DNA of 64,000 bases, taken from NCBI RefSeq assembly GCF_019393635.1, contig NC_057866.1, positions 171,710,403-171,774,402 of the forward strand. The letters are read 5' to 3'. Positions 21,525 to 32,889 of the stretch are shown here, piece by piece; within the stretch, counting starts at the first letter, position 1; the number at the start of each line of letters is the position of its first letter. A program made the translations under genes and the position numbers. A model generated the notes under the pieces. The model saw nothing but the letters and a program-made list of their open reading frames with translations. It searched no databases and had not been told where the DNA came from. The stretch comes from Dromiciops gliroides (Eukaryota > Chordata > Mammalia > Microbiotheria > Microbiotheriidae).

Positions 21525-22502
21525 ATGAGCCAACAGAGAAAGGTGAGGACCATAGAAAGTATCTTCAGTAACAAGGAAGACTGAGGTGTACCCTCAGAGG
21601 GAGATGTCAACATCAGGGTCCCTATATCTAAAGCTTCCAAGAAAAATATGAATTGGTCTCAGGCCATAGAGGTGCTCAAAAAGGACTTTGAAGATAAAGT
21701 TAGAGAGGTAGAGGAAAATATGGAAAGAGAAATGAGGGTGATGCAGGAAAGACATGAGAAAAAAGTCAATAGTTTGAAAAGTAAAATTGGCCAAATGGAA
21801 AAGGAGGTACAAAAGCTTTCTGATGAAAATAATTGCCTAAGAATTAGGATTGTACAAATGGAAGCCAGTGACTTTATGAGAAACCAAGACACAATAAAGC
21901 AAATCCAAATGAATAAAAAAAAATAGAGGGCAATGTGAAATATCTTCTGGGAAAGACTGCTGACCTGGAAAATAGGTTCAGGAGAGATAATTTGAAAATT
22001 ATTGGTCTACCTGAAAACCATGATCAAGGAAAGAGCTTAGACATCATCTTCAAAGATATTCTCAGGGGAAATTGCCCTGAAATTCTAGAAGAAGAAGCTA
22101 AAACAGAAATTGAAAGAATCTACCAATCACCTCCAGAAAGAGATCCCAAAAGGAAAACTCCTAGGAATATTATAGTCAAATTCTAGAGCTCTCAAGTTAA
22201 GGAGAAAATATTGCAAGCTGCCAAAAAGAAAGAATTCAAGTACTGTGGAGCCCCATTCAGGATAGCACAAGATCTAGCAGCTTCTACATTAAAGGACTGG
22301 AGGGCATGGAATATGATATTCCAGAGGGCAAAGGAAATGGGATTACAACCAAGAATCACCTACTCAGTAAAACTCAGCATAATCTTTCAGCGGAAAAAAA
22401 TAGGACTTTAATGAAAAAGAAGACTTTAAGATATTTGTGATGAAAAGGCCTGAACTGAATGGCAAATTTGACTTTCAAATACAAGACCCTAGAGAAGCAT
22501 AA
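21525..22502 (+). pseudogene. L1 ORF1, disrupted
   Basis: Starts MSQQRKVRTIE, with a TGA near 21582. The coiled coil survives at 21648-21926 (one GQMEKEVQKLSDENN unit only), a frame change follows near 21926, then RRDNLKIIGLPENHDQ. A TAG at about 22184 interrupts before KEKILQAAKKKEFKY. Ends at 22500-22502. Confidence 0.88.
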
Positions 22503-22509
22503 AAAAATT

Positions 22510-22635
22510 GGAGCTGGGGGACATACCTGGGGTCATACATTGGGTAACTGTCTTGTGTCTGTGACTGGGTTTTGGCTGGGATCCCCCGGGGTCCAGGGGT
22601 GATACTTTGTCCACTGTGTCACCTAGCTAGGTGAT
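22510..22635 (-). mobile_element. Diverged SINE inside the L1 spacer
   Basis: Reads as a reverse SINE with changes: 'acctggggtcatacattggg', 'aactgtcttgtgtctgtgac', 'tgtccactgtgtcacctagc'. Confidence 0.6.
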
Positions 22636-22765
22636 GATATCTTTAGGGTTAAATTGATGGGTGAAGAGAATGCACTGGGGGAGGGGCAAGGGCAGAGTTG
22701 AAAGCCTACATGAAAGAAACAGGAAAAGGCTTATGGAGTGGAGGAAGAGATGGGGGAGGAGCAGG

Positions 22766-23010
22766 GCAGCAAATGAATTTTACACTCATCAGAAAAGGCT
22801 CAAAGACCTTAAACTCATCAGAGTTGCCTCAAGGAGGGACTAACACACACACACACAACTGGGTGGAGTAATCTATTTAATCTGGGCAGTAAATGAGCCT
22901 AACACTCATCAGAATTGGCTCAAAGACCTCAATCTCATTAGAATTGGCTCAAGGAGGGACTAATGTACACACTCAGTTGAGTAGAGTAATCTCTCTAACC
23001 CTGCAGGAAA
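22766..23010 (+). repeat. Tandem duplication of about 120 bp
   Basis: Two successive units contain 'cactcatcagaa..ggctcaaagacct', 'ggctcaaggagggactaa' and 'gagtaatct'. Located in the inter-ORF spacer of the L1. Confidence 0.8.
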
Positions 23011-23904
23011 ATAGGAGGGGAAGGGGATAAAGAGAGAGGGTCAAAAGAAGGAAGGGCAGAGTGGGGGAGGGTACAGACAGAAGCAAATCCCTTTTGAAGA
23101 GTGATAGGATGAAAGAAGATGGATAATAGAATAAATATTATGGGGAAGGAAATAGGATGGATGGGAAACAGTTAACAATAGTAATCATGAAAAAGAAAAG
23201 GGGGGAAAATCTATAAAATAATATTTATAGCAACTCTTGGTGTAGGCTAAGAATTGAAAATCAAGGGAATGTCCATCAATTGAGGAATGATGGCAAAAGC
23301 TGTGCTATATGATTGTAATGGAATGGTCTTTTGCTACAGGAAATGACAAACAGGATGATCCCCAAAAAACCTGGAAAGACTAATGAACTTCACTATATAG
23401 TGAAGTGAACAGAGCTGGGAGGACATTGTACATAGTGACAGCAGTATTGTTCAATGAGCAATTGTGAATGACTTAACTACTCTCAGCAATGCAATGATCC
23501 AAGACAATCCCAAGGAACTAATGAGGAAGCTTACTATTTACTCCCATAGAAAGAACTGATAAAAAGAACACTTGTGGATTGTACATATATAACCTGATTG
23601 CAAACTTGTGGAGGGGGGAGGAAAGGGAGGGAGGGAGAAAAATTTGGAACTCTAAATCTTATGAAATTGAATGTCAAAAACTACCCTTACATGTAACTGG
23701 AAAAAAATAAAATAAATGTTTGTTGCTAAAAACAAACAAATAAACAAAAAAAAAAACCGCCACAAAACAAAACAAAAAAAGAGCTCTTGAAATCTGTGAA
23801 TAAAGTGGCTGCTTCAGTTGGGCCAAATGATCTCCAAGTGAGAGTTGACCAGGTATATTAAATCTAGGTGTCTTCCTTCTGATTTAGCCTGATTACATCA
23901 TTTG

Positions 23905-24115
23905 GAAGAGTAGCTAGGTGGCAAAATGGATAGAGTTCAGAGCCTGTAGTCAGGAAGACGCATCTTCCCGAGTTCAAATCTGGGCTCAGACCCTTACTTA
24001 CTGGTGGTGTGGCCCTGGGCAAGTCACTTAACCCTCTTTGCCTTTGTTTCCTCATCTGTAAAAAGAGGAGGAAATTGAAAACCACTTCATTATTTTTCCA
24101 AAAAAAAAAATCCCA
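23905..24115 (+). mobile_element. SINE, long form
   Basis: 'gagtagctaggtggcaaaat' head, 'gagttcaaatctgggctcag', then 'tttgtttcctcatctgtaaa' 3' extension and A tail. Confidence 0.88.
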
Positions 24116-24533
24116 AATGGGTCAGTAATAAGTCAAAAGAATGATTAACAAAGGATGTCACCTCAGCTGGTTCAGAAAAATGGGAATAATCCTCAACTAC
24201 TAGGATTAGATTGTAGACAACAGTAGTAATCTGCAGGAACTTTGAACTAGAATTTGGGTTGAATGGGTGAGGTTAAAAAGGAACTAGTTTTTTGAGTTAA
24301 ATGGTGAGGTTACAAAGGTGTACAATACCAGGGTGGAATTATAAATTACAATAAAATTGAGACTCAAAGGATGAAGTTTTAGAGTAAAGAGTTTTGTGGA
24401 ATGTAGTTTCTCTGGTGAAGGGTGAAGTTTTGAGGGTAAGGAGTTTAGATTCACATGGTATAGGAGAGTATTAAAACTGTAATCTTGATTAAGGCTTTAA
24501 AATGGAATTAAAGTCAATTTATAATTTTACACC

Positions 24534-24756
24534 TTTCTCTAAGCAATAGTCATTTAGAGTATTTTTATATGACTATTATAGCTCTGATTTCTTCTGAAAA
24601 CTGATTATTTATATGCTTTGACCATTTATCAGTTAGGGAATGGCGTATTTTTATAAATTTGACTCAGTTCCCTATATATCTGAGAAATGAACCATATCAA
24701 AGAAACTTGCTGTAATTGTTTTTTTTTTTTAATATTACTTCATTGTCCATGGAATT
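24534..24756 (-). mobile_element. Old L1 ORF2, part 2
   Basis: Continues 20555-20940: 'aatagtcatttagagtattt', 'agctctgatttcttctgaaa', 'tgaccatttatcagttaggg'. It ends where the LTR at 24757 begins. Confidence 0.85.
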
Positions 24757-25200
24757 GTCAAGATATTAGTAGACACCCTGTTTTCCAGAGCTAAGGCCCA
24801 GCAAGCAAGCTGCACCCTGAGCTTGGTATAACAACAATCCTTTGTGCTCAACCTCTGAATGATCTCACCCTCAAAGCAAAATCATATAATTAGTGTATTG
24901 CTTTGCCCAGCATCAGATGTTCTCTGAGCCCAGAGAAGCTAGCAAAATTACCTAGGTACTGTTAATGACCTCTTGCTATGAATCAAACTTGTCTCATTAT
25001 TACTGTTACCCCTCATTGTCAGGGCTATAGCTAACTGCTCAGCCATTAGTATAAGTGTTGAGATCTCCCCACACTACCTCGGGTTCTCCCACTAAGAGTT
25101 GGACTCCAGCACATGTGTCCTTGCTTGCAAGCCATTTCCCTCACTTTGAAATTAAACTTTTGTTTGATTTTTGACTCTCCTGTCTGTAGCCTACTCTGTA
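24757..25200 (+). mobile_element. Solo LTR (family A)
   Basis: TGTCAAGATATTAG start; same order of blocks as 13227-13678, including 'gaaattaaacttttgtttga'. Ends near 25200, immediately before another LTR. Confidence 0.7.
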
Positions 25201-25202
25201 CG

Positions 25203-25890
25203 TGAGAAAATAATGGGATTTGGCAGATACTCAAAGGCCCACCTGGAGATTAATCTAAACTGATTGAATTAAGTGAGAGCGACTGACTTTGTTGATTAGT
25301 CTACTTAAAGTTAATTAGATTGTAGCCACACCTGGCCAGCCCTTAAGGCGGTATAGTTCTCAGAAGCTAAGGACTTTGAACTCAACTTGAGAACATCTTC
25401 ATGTCCAGTGAACCAGTGGATTTGGATGATGCCTACCAATCAGCTTGAAGCAGGGTGTAAGGACCGCCTCTGCTCCAGACCTATAAAAATCTTCCACACT
25501 CAGTATGAGAGAGTTCATGATTGAAGCAGGCTCATAGAAGAAGGACTTGAGGAAGAACCAGACCAGGATAGAACTCTAGGCTAGATAAGCCTTTTCTTAA
25601 CTCTATGTGTTTTCTTTTTTCTAATACCTACTATGCTTTTTTTTTGGGGGGGTGGGCAGGGCAATGAGGGTTAAGTTACTTGCCCCGGGTCACACAGCTA
25701 GTAAGTGTCAAGCATCTGAGGCCGAATTTGAACTCAGGTACTCCTGAATCCAGGGCCAGTGCTCTATCCACTGCACCACCTAGCTGTACCCCCGCCCCAA
25801 CTATGCTTTAATAAATGCTTAATGCCCAAAGACTGGTACTAAAGACTGCTCCCTCTAAGCATTTTTAAAGTACAGAATATTTCCCTAATA
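25203..25890 (+). mobile_element. Solo LTR (family B), split by a SINE
   Basis: TGAGAAAATAATGGGATTTG start, 'aaggcccacctggagatt', 'cctataaaaatc' (TATA-like), AATAAA at about 25810. Interrupted by the SINE at 25636-25797. Without the SINE it is close to 0.5 kb. Confidence 0.75.
25636..25797 (-). mobile_element. SINE inserted in the LTR
   Basis: Reverse SINE; the LTR text 'ctactatgctttt' / 'aactatgctttaataaatgc' on each side gives the duplication and shows the SINE is younger. Confidence 0.92.
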
Positions 25891-25945
25891 TGACCATAGC
25901 ATCTACTCTCACATATCATGGGATCTTTTGAAAAGATTCATTGTA

Positions 25946-26090
25946 GGGGGCAGCTAGGTGGCACAGTGGATAAAGCACCAGCCCTGGATTCAGGAGGACC
26001 TGAGTTCAAATCCAGCCTCAAATACGTACTAGCTGTGTGACCCTGGGCAAGTCACTTAACCCTCAGCCCTGCCCCCCAAAAGAAAGAAAG
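25946..26090 (+). mobile_element. SINE with target duplication
   Basis: 'cagctaggtggcacagtgga' to an AGAAAG-type tail. Flanked by aaaagattcattgt (25931-25944) and aaaagattaattgt (26091-26104). Confidence 0.95.
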
Positions 26091-26149
26091 AAAAGATTAA
26101 TTGTGCACACTACCAGTAGTGTTGTAATAATGATCAGCTGTGAAATTCT

Positions 26150-26425
26150 TAACTGCTTAGATCAATACAAGGATACAGGCCAATTTCAAAGGACTCATCA
26201 TGAAAAATCCTATCCACCTCCAGAGAAGAGAAAAATCAAGCGTTAATTGAAACATGTTTTTTCACTTTCTTTTTCCTCCCCCCCTCCCCAAATATTGCTA
26301 ATGTGGAAATATGTTTTGCATGACTTCATATGTATAATGGATATCATTTATTTTGCCTTTTCATTGGGCTGGGGAAGGGTTATGGGAGAGAATTTGGGAC
26401 TGAAAATCAAAATCAAAATTAACAA
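26150..26425 (+). mobile_element. L1 3' UTR fragment
   Basis: 'aatattgctaatgtggaaat', 'atgttttgcatgacttcata' and 'gagaatttgggactgaaaat' follow the order of local L1 3' UTRs. Confidence 0.6.
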
Positions 26426-26439
26426 AAAAAGAATGGTTA

Positions 26440-26592
26440 ATTCTTTTTGGGGGGGGGGGGGCGCGGGTAATGAGTGTTAAGTTCCTTGCCCAGGGTCATA
26501 TAGCTAATCAAGTGTCTGAGGCTATATTTGAACTCAGGTCCTCCTGAATCCAGGGTCAGTGCTTTATCCATTGAATTACCTGGCTTCCCAGA
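26440..26592 (-). mobile_element. SINE, diverged
   Basis: Reverse SINE after a G run: 'aatgagtgttaagttccttg' to 'ttgaattacctggcttccca'. Confidence 0.85.
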
Positions 26593-26899
26593 AGGGTTAA
26601 TTCTTTACTGTTCTTCAAGAGGTCTATGTCTTCATGAGATTTTTCAGAGGGTACATGAGACATTCATATGCTACACAATGTAAAAAATAAAGCAAAATGG
26701 AGCATGCATAATAATATATTTGCAAATTTCTATGAGATGGAAGCAGAAATAATTATTTTCAGGTGTATTTTCAGCAAAAGAATTATGGGATTAGTAGAAT
26801 TTTGTCTGACTTTTGAAAAATATGTAAGATTTCACAAAAGTATAGATAAAGGACAGGACAAGCAAGGTATAAAGGAAAGATAATGATCATGTTGGATCC

Positions 26900-27110
26900 A
26901 GGATGGGGCCAGGGAGCACAGTGGATAGTGATGGATTTAGAAACAGGAAAATATGAGTCAAATCCTTCCTCAGACATTTACTAGGTGTGTGTATTCTAGA
27001 AAATCACTGAATCTCTGAATGTCTATAAAAGGGAATATAATAACACCTAGTTCACATAGTTGTGAGGATAGAATGAGACATTTATGAAGCAATTTGTTTG
27101 TGTTATATAC
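26900..27110 (+). mobile_element. Old MIR-like SINE
   Basis: 'gggagcacagtggatagtga', 'gagtcaaatccttcctcaga' and a 3' part with 'gaggatagaatgagacattt'. More diverged than the main family. Confidence 0.7.
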
Positions 27111-27139
27111 AGGCTAGCTATTATCATTTTTCATTGCAT

Positions 27140-27540
27140 TTCATTTTTTTTCTAATTACATATAAAGAATTTTTAATCTTCCTTTTTTATAAAATTTTGA
27201 GTTCCAAATAGTATTCCTCCTTCTTCCCCGCCCCGTTCCATAAGATCAAGCAACTTGATATAGGTTATATATGGGCAATCATATAAAATCTATTTCCATG
27301 TTAATCATGATGTGAAAGAAGAAACAGTTTGCAAAAAATATATAGTGTCTAAAGGGGAAAAAAAAACTAAGAAAAATGTGAAAACAGTATTCTTTTGTCT
27401 GCTTTAGACTCCTTTAGTTCTTTCTTAGGATATGAATAACATTTTTCATCATTAATATTTTGTAATTATCTTCTCTGTATGTTTGAGAAGAGTTAAGACT
27501 ATCATAGTTGATCATTGCACAATGTTACTGTTACTATGTA
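27140..27540 (-). mobile_element. L1 3' UTR fragment
   Basis: 'tctaattacatataaagaat', 'gatataggttatatatgggc', 'atcatagttgatcattgcac' match in order the reverse L1 3' UTRs at 57500 and 60700. Confidence 0.75.
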
Positions 27541-27771
27541 GAGTGCAGAGTAGTAATAGCAGCTAGTAGGATGACTGTGTTTCTAATAGAGAAAAACCAC
27601 TGTCTCTTTCTATCATTGAAGTAAACTGACTCCCTTTCTAGCCTCAATTTGACCAAACCTGATCCTTGATAGCAATGGTGATATTGCTGGAGCTTTCTAA
27701 TTATTCTCCAAATCCCTGGCTTGATATAACAAATCATTTCCAGGACTTGTTGATCTTTTTTTCTTCTTTTC

Positions 27772-27910
27772 TTTTGTGGAGCAATGGGGGTTAAGTGACT
27801 TGCCCAGGGTCACACAGCCAGTAAGTGTCAAGTGTCTGAGGATGGACTTGAACTCAGGTCCTCCTGAATCCAGGGCCGGCGCTTTATCCAATGTGCCACC
27901 TAGCTGCCCC
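27772..27910 (-). mobile_element. SINE
   Basis: Reverse SINE from 'gtggagcaatgggggttaag' to 'gtgccacctagctgcccc'. Well conserved. Confidence 0.93.
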
Positions 27911-29420
27911 TAGCTGATTTTTTAATGATAATTAGATGCTACTCTGTTTTGCTGGGTACATGATTCTTCGCTGAAGTCCCAGTTCCTTTGTCCTCTTGAA
28001 TGCCCTATTACATGCCCTCCAGTCCTTTAATGTAGATACTGCTAGATCTTGTTTTATCCTTAATGTAACTCCACAGTATTTGAATTACTTTTTTTCTAGC
28101 TGTTTGCCATGTTTTCTCCTGGACCTGGGAGCTCTGGAATTTGGCTATAATATTCCTGGAGGTTTTCCTTTTTAGATCTCTTTCAGGAAGTGATCAGTGG
28201 ATTTTTTCAATTTCTATTTTACCTTCTTCATCTAGAACATCGGGGCAATTTTCCCTGACAATCTCTTAAAAGATGCTATCTAAACTCTTATTTTGGTCAT
28301 GGTTTTCAGATAGTCCAATGATTTTCAAATTATCTCTCCTGGATCTACTTTCCAGGTCAGCTGTTTTTCCAAGGAGATATTTCAAATTGCCCTCTATTTT
28401 TTAAAAATTCATTTGGATTTGCCTTACTGTGTCTTGGTTTCTCAAGGTCACTAGCTTCCATTTGTTCAATCTAATTCTTAGGCAATAATTTTCTTCAGAT
28501 ACCTTTTTTTTATCTTTTTCCATTCGGCTTTTCCAGCTGTTGACTTTTTTCTCATGACTTTCCTGAATTTTTTTCATTTCTCTTTCCATTCTTTCCTCCA
28601 CATCTCTAAATCTTCCTTCTATTTCTCCTACTTTCTCTTCAAAGTCCCTTTTGAGTGCTTCCATGGCTTGATACAAATTCATATTTTCTTGGAAGCTCTG
28701 TACCTAGGGGCTCTGAGGTTGTTATCCTCTTCTGAGGGTGCACCTTTATCTTCCTTGTTACTAAAGAAACTTTCAATAGTTCTCAACTTTCTTTGCTTGC
28801 TCATCTTGCCATCTTTTATTTGCCTTTTAACTCCCTCTAAAGTGGGGCCCTACTTCCAAGCTACACTGTCCCAAGCTTCAGAGGGCCCCAGGTGTTTGTT
28901 TGAGGGAGGGCAGGTTTTTCTCCTGCTTGGCCTGTTCTCTGGTTCACAGATAACCTCAAGCTAACTTACTAAGTAACCACCCAGGAGAACTTTGTGTGCT
29001 ATGGTTCTTAGTTCCCAACAAGCCTGTGCCCCTCCCCCACCTAAGACTCCCACATCTCAGGATTTCTTCCAGGTTCCCTGCTGGGGTTGGACAGCCAAAT
29101 TCTTCCCTCAGTCCCACTGACAGCCCTGCACTTTCTCCCCAGCTAGCCTTTCAGCCCTCTCACCCAACTTCAAGCTCTTTTCCAGAAGACTCTGGTCCCA
29201 CAGCTCATTCAGAGGCTTAGGGCAAGTTCCTCTGGTGCAGCGTGCCTCAGATCTTTGTTGGTGAGATCACAGGGTTGGACTTTTCTCACAGTCCAGCATG
29301 GCCTCCTTTAATCTGTCTATGGCTGGAAAATAATCTCAGCCTTTCTTTTTCTTGGTTTTTTTTTGCTCCAGGGGTTCTTTTATTGCCGTTTTTGGGGTGA
29401 TTGTATCAGGAGCTCTGTGC
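27911..29420 (-). mobile_element. L1 5' UTR and ORF1 fragment
   Basis: Reverse L1 carrying ORF1 (28401-28682 encodes a coiled coil, MEALKRDFEEKVGEIEG, and RIRLNKWKLVTLRNQDTVRQ) and, above about 28690, 5' UTR-type sequence. The C-terminal ORF1 portion lies at about 27950-28380 (complement of 'ccagtcctttaatgtag', 'ctggatctactttccaggtc'). ORF2 and the 3' end are absent. Boundaries approximate. Confidence 0.8.
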
Positions 29421-30382
29421 ATTTAATGATTTTCCTCCACAAGTTTAGTTTTCTGATCCCCATTCCATTTGTATGATATTGTCTTTTGTAGAAATCCCAG
29501 TAACCTTCCCCCAAGTCTCCTCTCCCAGAGTAAACTTTTATAAAGTGTGTTAATTACAAAAGTTAAATCTAGGAAGGATTGTTTAGAAGCACATTCTGTT
29601 TCTTCCTGGAGAGGCACTCTCCTAAGAAAATTATAATGTGAAAGGTATGTCATTTTCCCTTGGCTTACTAGTTTACCAAAAGAACAGGATGTGATTTAAA
29701 GAAGTTGGAATGGTAGAGACTAGGGTAATAGGAATGTTTATTCCCTATGACTGGTATGGGTTTTTAAAAAGAGGCCCAAAGGGCTGACATCTAACAACTT
29801 GTAACTAAATAATGTATAGGCTTGAATTAGAACTCCAGTCCAAGAACATCAAGGTCATGGTTGGCCCCAGGTTTTTAGCCACTGTCATCCATAAGCTCCA
29901 AGAGGTAAATAAGCTACTATTCTTCACTTTTCTATCTCTTCAATATGGGTTTTTAATGTTTGTGACCATGATCCACCTTTGATGGGCTTTCAAAGCCTAT
30001 AGATCTCTTTCCAGAACATTTAAAAATAATTGAAAGAAATGTTACTTTTCAATTAGAAGCTAGTGAAAATAAATATTTTCCCTCCTCATCTAAGTTCTTG
30101 GAATCCTTGATGTCCATCTACAGACTGCTTAAAGGTTTGCAAACTGAGGTTAAGACCTTTTGTTGTTATTGATTAGAAAAATCAAATCTTAAAGAATTAG
30201 AAGCATCTTTAATTTTTATCCACTGTACCTGTCCCTAATGTAGGAATTATGTCTATAACATTCACAAAGGTGAACATTCAGTCTCTAATGGAAGGGCTAT
30301 CCCAAGAGCTTGCTACTTCAAAAAGCAGCCCGATTTCTTTTTGGAAAGCTTTGAAAATAGGGTCAAGTTTTGTTTTACCTGT
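29421..30382. other. No recognised gene or repeat
   Basis: AT-rich, only short open frames. I see nothing recognisable. Confidence 0.45.
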
Positions 30383-30905
30383 GTCAAGATAATGGAATGT
30401 GGTAGATGAGATTTAGCAGATACTCAGGGGCCCACCTGGAGATTGATTTAAACTGATTGAATTGGATAAAGTGACTGACTGCTGACTAGCTTACTTCCAG
30501 TTAACTAGATTGTAAGCACATCTGGCTGGTACTTAAGAGGGTATTGTTCTCAGAAGCTAAAAACTTTGAGCTTTATATAGAGACCACTTTTGGGTCCAGT
30601 GAATCAATGAATTTGAATGACATTAGCCAATCAGCTTGAAGAAGCTCCCATTTCTGGGAGGGTAACATGAAGGAGGAAGCAGACGCTGGCAAGAGAGTTC
30701 TTGCTCTTTTGGTGTGAGACATCAGCTTGGTGGCAGAGGACTTCAGAAGTGAGAGGTTTAGGAAGGTCAGGATTTCCAGGCTATACAAAATCTGTTCTCA
30801 ATCTTTCTCTTTTTACTATGTTACAATAAACCCTTAAAAAAAAACGAAACTCATTTATCAGTGATTTTAGTCAGTTTCCCCCAAAACTGGGGGGGCAGAT
30901 TAGAA
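30383..30905 (+). mobile_element. Solo LTR (family B)
   Basis: 'aatggaatgtggtagatgag', 'ggggcccacctggagattga', 'gttctcagaagctaa', 'ccaatcagcttgaagaagct' and an AATAAA at about 30825 run in the same order as in 25203-25890. Confidence 0.75.
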
Positions 30906-30964
30906 CCCACATTTAGAATTTTTAATTATACATTTCTTATATAAGGTCAAAGTCTATGTAGAAT

Positions 30965-31115
30965 GACAGCATTCTATAATACATTGAAGAATGAAATTGA
31001 AATTAGAAAATCTGAATTCAAATCCTACTTCTAATATTTGCCTCTGGGACTATAAGTGAGTTATAACTTCTCAGGGTCTATGTCCTTTTATCTGTAAAAT
31101 GGGAATAACACCTGT
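30965..31115 (+). mobile_element. Old MIR-like SINE
   Basis: 'gaattcaaatcctacttcta' and 'tatctgtaaaatgggaataa'. Confidence 0.55.
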
Positions 31116-31599
31116 TATTCTTTACAGTATTATAGTACCTTACAGTATTGCTGTTAGCCTTCAACAGCATGCAAAGCATTATCATCATTCTATCCATTTA
31201 TTCTATTGTCCCCTAGTGTCTAGTTTGGGCAACAGGCAGAACATGTCTAACCTCTGTGATATACCTTCAGCTTCTCAATTATAGTTATATTCTCTTTAAA
31301 CCTCTCATTTGTATTTAAACAGCTCAGTTCCTTCAACTTTAAATAAGATAACATTTGAAAAGCATATGGCACAGTTCTTAGCACATAGCAGCAATTAATA
31401 AATATTTGTTCTCTTCCTTTAAAGGTATCCTCCATGTAACAGTCTCTAGGGTCCACAACATTTGTGCCCTCCCCTGTGGACATGTAAGATTATCGCTAGT
31501 ACTTCAATTGTTGCGTGATCAAGGAAAATTAATGTTAAATCTTTTTTTTTTCCTGTGAAGACAAAAATGCCTTTGAAACAAAACAATATCTAGGTTTAA

Positions 31600-31775
31600 C
31601 TCAAGAGGCAAGTTGGTACAATAGAAAGAATGCTAGATATGAAGCCAGATCGACCCTGTGTGATGTTGGACAAATCATTTCACCTCTCTCTGGGCATCAG
31701 TTTCTGTATTTGTAAAATGGAAGTGGTTGGAGTAGGTTGCTTCTAGCTCCAAATTGTATGATTCTATGGTCTTAT
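31600..31775 (+). mobile_element. Old MIR-like SINE
   Basis: 'gttggtacaatagaaagaat', 'catttcacctctctctgggc', 'ttgtaaaatggaagtggttg'. Confidence 0.6.
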
Positions 31776-31870
31776 GAATTGACAAGGACTAAGACATTAG
31801 CCCCACAATAGACTATAATTCAAACTTTACAGTATCAAAACATTATGTTAATGTTCCTTAAAACTCTTAC

Positions 31871-32099
31871 CAAGACCATTTTCAAATCTACTTTCTTAAA
31901 ATCCAGTCTTAGGTGTACAGTCATCCTTTGCAGGTCTTGAATGTGTTGGGACAGTTTCAACTCAATTTTCTTTGATTTTTCCAAGTTCTTTTTTTCTTTC
32001 CTGTCCACACTTTAGGTGCTGCTGTTCTTATTTCCCGAAGAACTGGTACATTCTACTATACTTTGATGTAATAGTCTGTTTCATAATCTGTACATTGGC
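31871..32099 (-). pseudogene. TRIM pseudogene, coiled-coil exon
   Basis: 229 nt between a cag acceptor and a gtaagag donor (the functional exon is 231 nt). The frame begins AN-QIMKQTITSKYSRMYQFF, matching GQAWRESIIAQYRRFHELL of the intact gene, then meets TAA, a frame change and TGA. Downstream (lower coordinates) I find no 23-nt, linker or SPRY exon. Confidence 0.75.
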
Positions 32100-32336
32100 C
32101 TGTCAATAGAAGATATAAGAGAAGGAACAGAAAAGATAAATGACATTTTTATCTGTGGCAATTTTTTAAATCCACCTACTAAGTCTTACTTCCCATATCT
32201 GGGAAAATTTGTGGGCCCTGATCCTTGGCCTAGAGATACTATTTTCTTTCATGAAAATTTCCACTTCCTGCAAACCTGGGTTGAATTCACACAACCTTGC
32301 TTATTTTCATACATTCCAAGACATACAGACACTTAC

Positions 32337-32428
32337 CTTGTGGCATACATACTTCTCTTTTTCCTCAGCTAGTACAATTTCAATCTCATTTTTCCTCATA
32401 AATCATTTAACATCTCTTGGAGTTTGTC
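32337..32428 (-). pseudogene. TRIM pseudogene, 96-nt exon (now 92)
   Basis: Begins DKLQEMLNDL (intact gene DKLQKLSDL) with acceptor and gtaagt donor preserved, but 4 nt are lost and the frame breaks before MRKNEIEIVLAEEKEK. Confidence 0.85.
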
Positions 32429-32644
32429 CTAAAAGAGAAATATGAATTGGCATCTGTGAAACCTCCATTTTTGGACAGAGAAGTCCCCAGTTTGGGACGA
32501 TTGTGTAAAGCCAGTGAGAATAAGACAGTTATGATCTTAGCTTTGAATCTATAAGACCTGAGATGCACAGATGTCACATGGGCCCAGGGGGAGGGTTTTA
32601 ATCAAAAGGGTAAGTGTCCTCAAGTGGCATTAAAAAGAATTCAA

Positions 32645-32800
32645 GGGGGCAGCTAGGTGGCACAGTGGATAAAACACCAGCCCTGGATTCAGGAGGACCC
32701 AAGTTAAAATCCAGAATAGAAACTTGACACTTACTAGCTGTGTGACCCTGGGCAAGTCACAACCCTCATTGCCCCACCAAAAAAACCCAAAAACAAAAAC
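32645..32800 (+). mobile_element. SINE
   Basis: 'gggcagctaggtggcacagt' to an A-rich tail, inside the first intron of the TRIM pseudogene. Confidence 0.93.
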
Positions 32801-32889
32801 AAAAAAAATAATTCTAGGATCATACAATCATATGATTATGTAAATTTAGAACAGAAAGGACTAAAAAAGTCAAACTGAATTCAAACTTC

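Larger units (their letters stand above)
21004..23792 (+). mobile_element. Internally deleted L1
   Basis: Flanked by aaaagagctctcgaga (21004-21019) and aaaagagctcttgaaa (23777-23792). It keeps part of the 5' UTR, ORF1, the inter-ORF spacer and the first codons of ORF2 (about 23157, MDGKQLTIVI), then jumps near 23215 to the end of ORF2 and the 3' UTR. The endonuclease and reverse transcriptase are gone. ORF1 and ORF2 remnants are broken. Confidence 0.9.
20941..24533. mobile_element. Unidentified insertion splitting an old L1
   Basis: The two halves of the old L1 join perfectly when this segment is removed, leaving one copy of TTTCTCT, present at 20934-20940 and 24534-24540. The inserted unit begins TGGTGGGAAC and ends TTTTACACC. 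Subtracting the L1 (21004-23792) and the SINE (23905-24115) leaves about 0.6 kb, the size of a solo LTR or a small DNA transposon. No coding sequence is recognisable in it. Confidence 0.65.

Noticed and set aside
25203..30905. A provirus between the two similar LTRs
   Set aside because: The intervening 4.5 kb consists of SINEs, L1 pieces and unassigned DNA, with no gag, pol or env remnant that I can see; the LTRs look solo.
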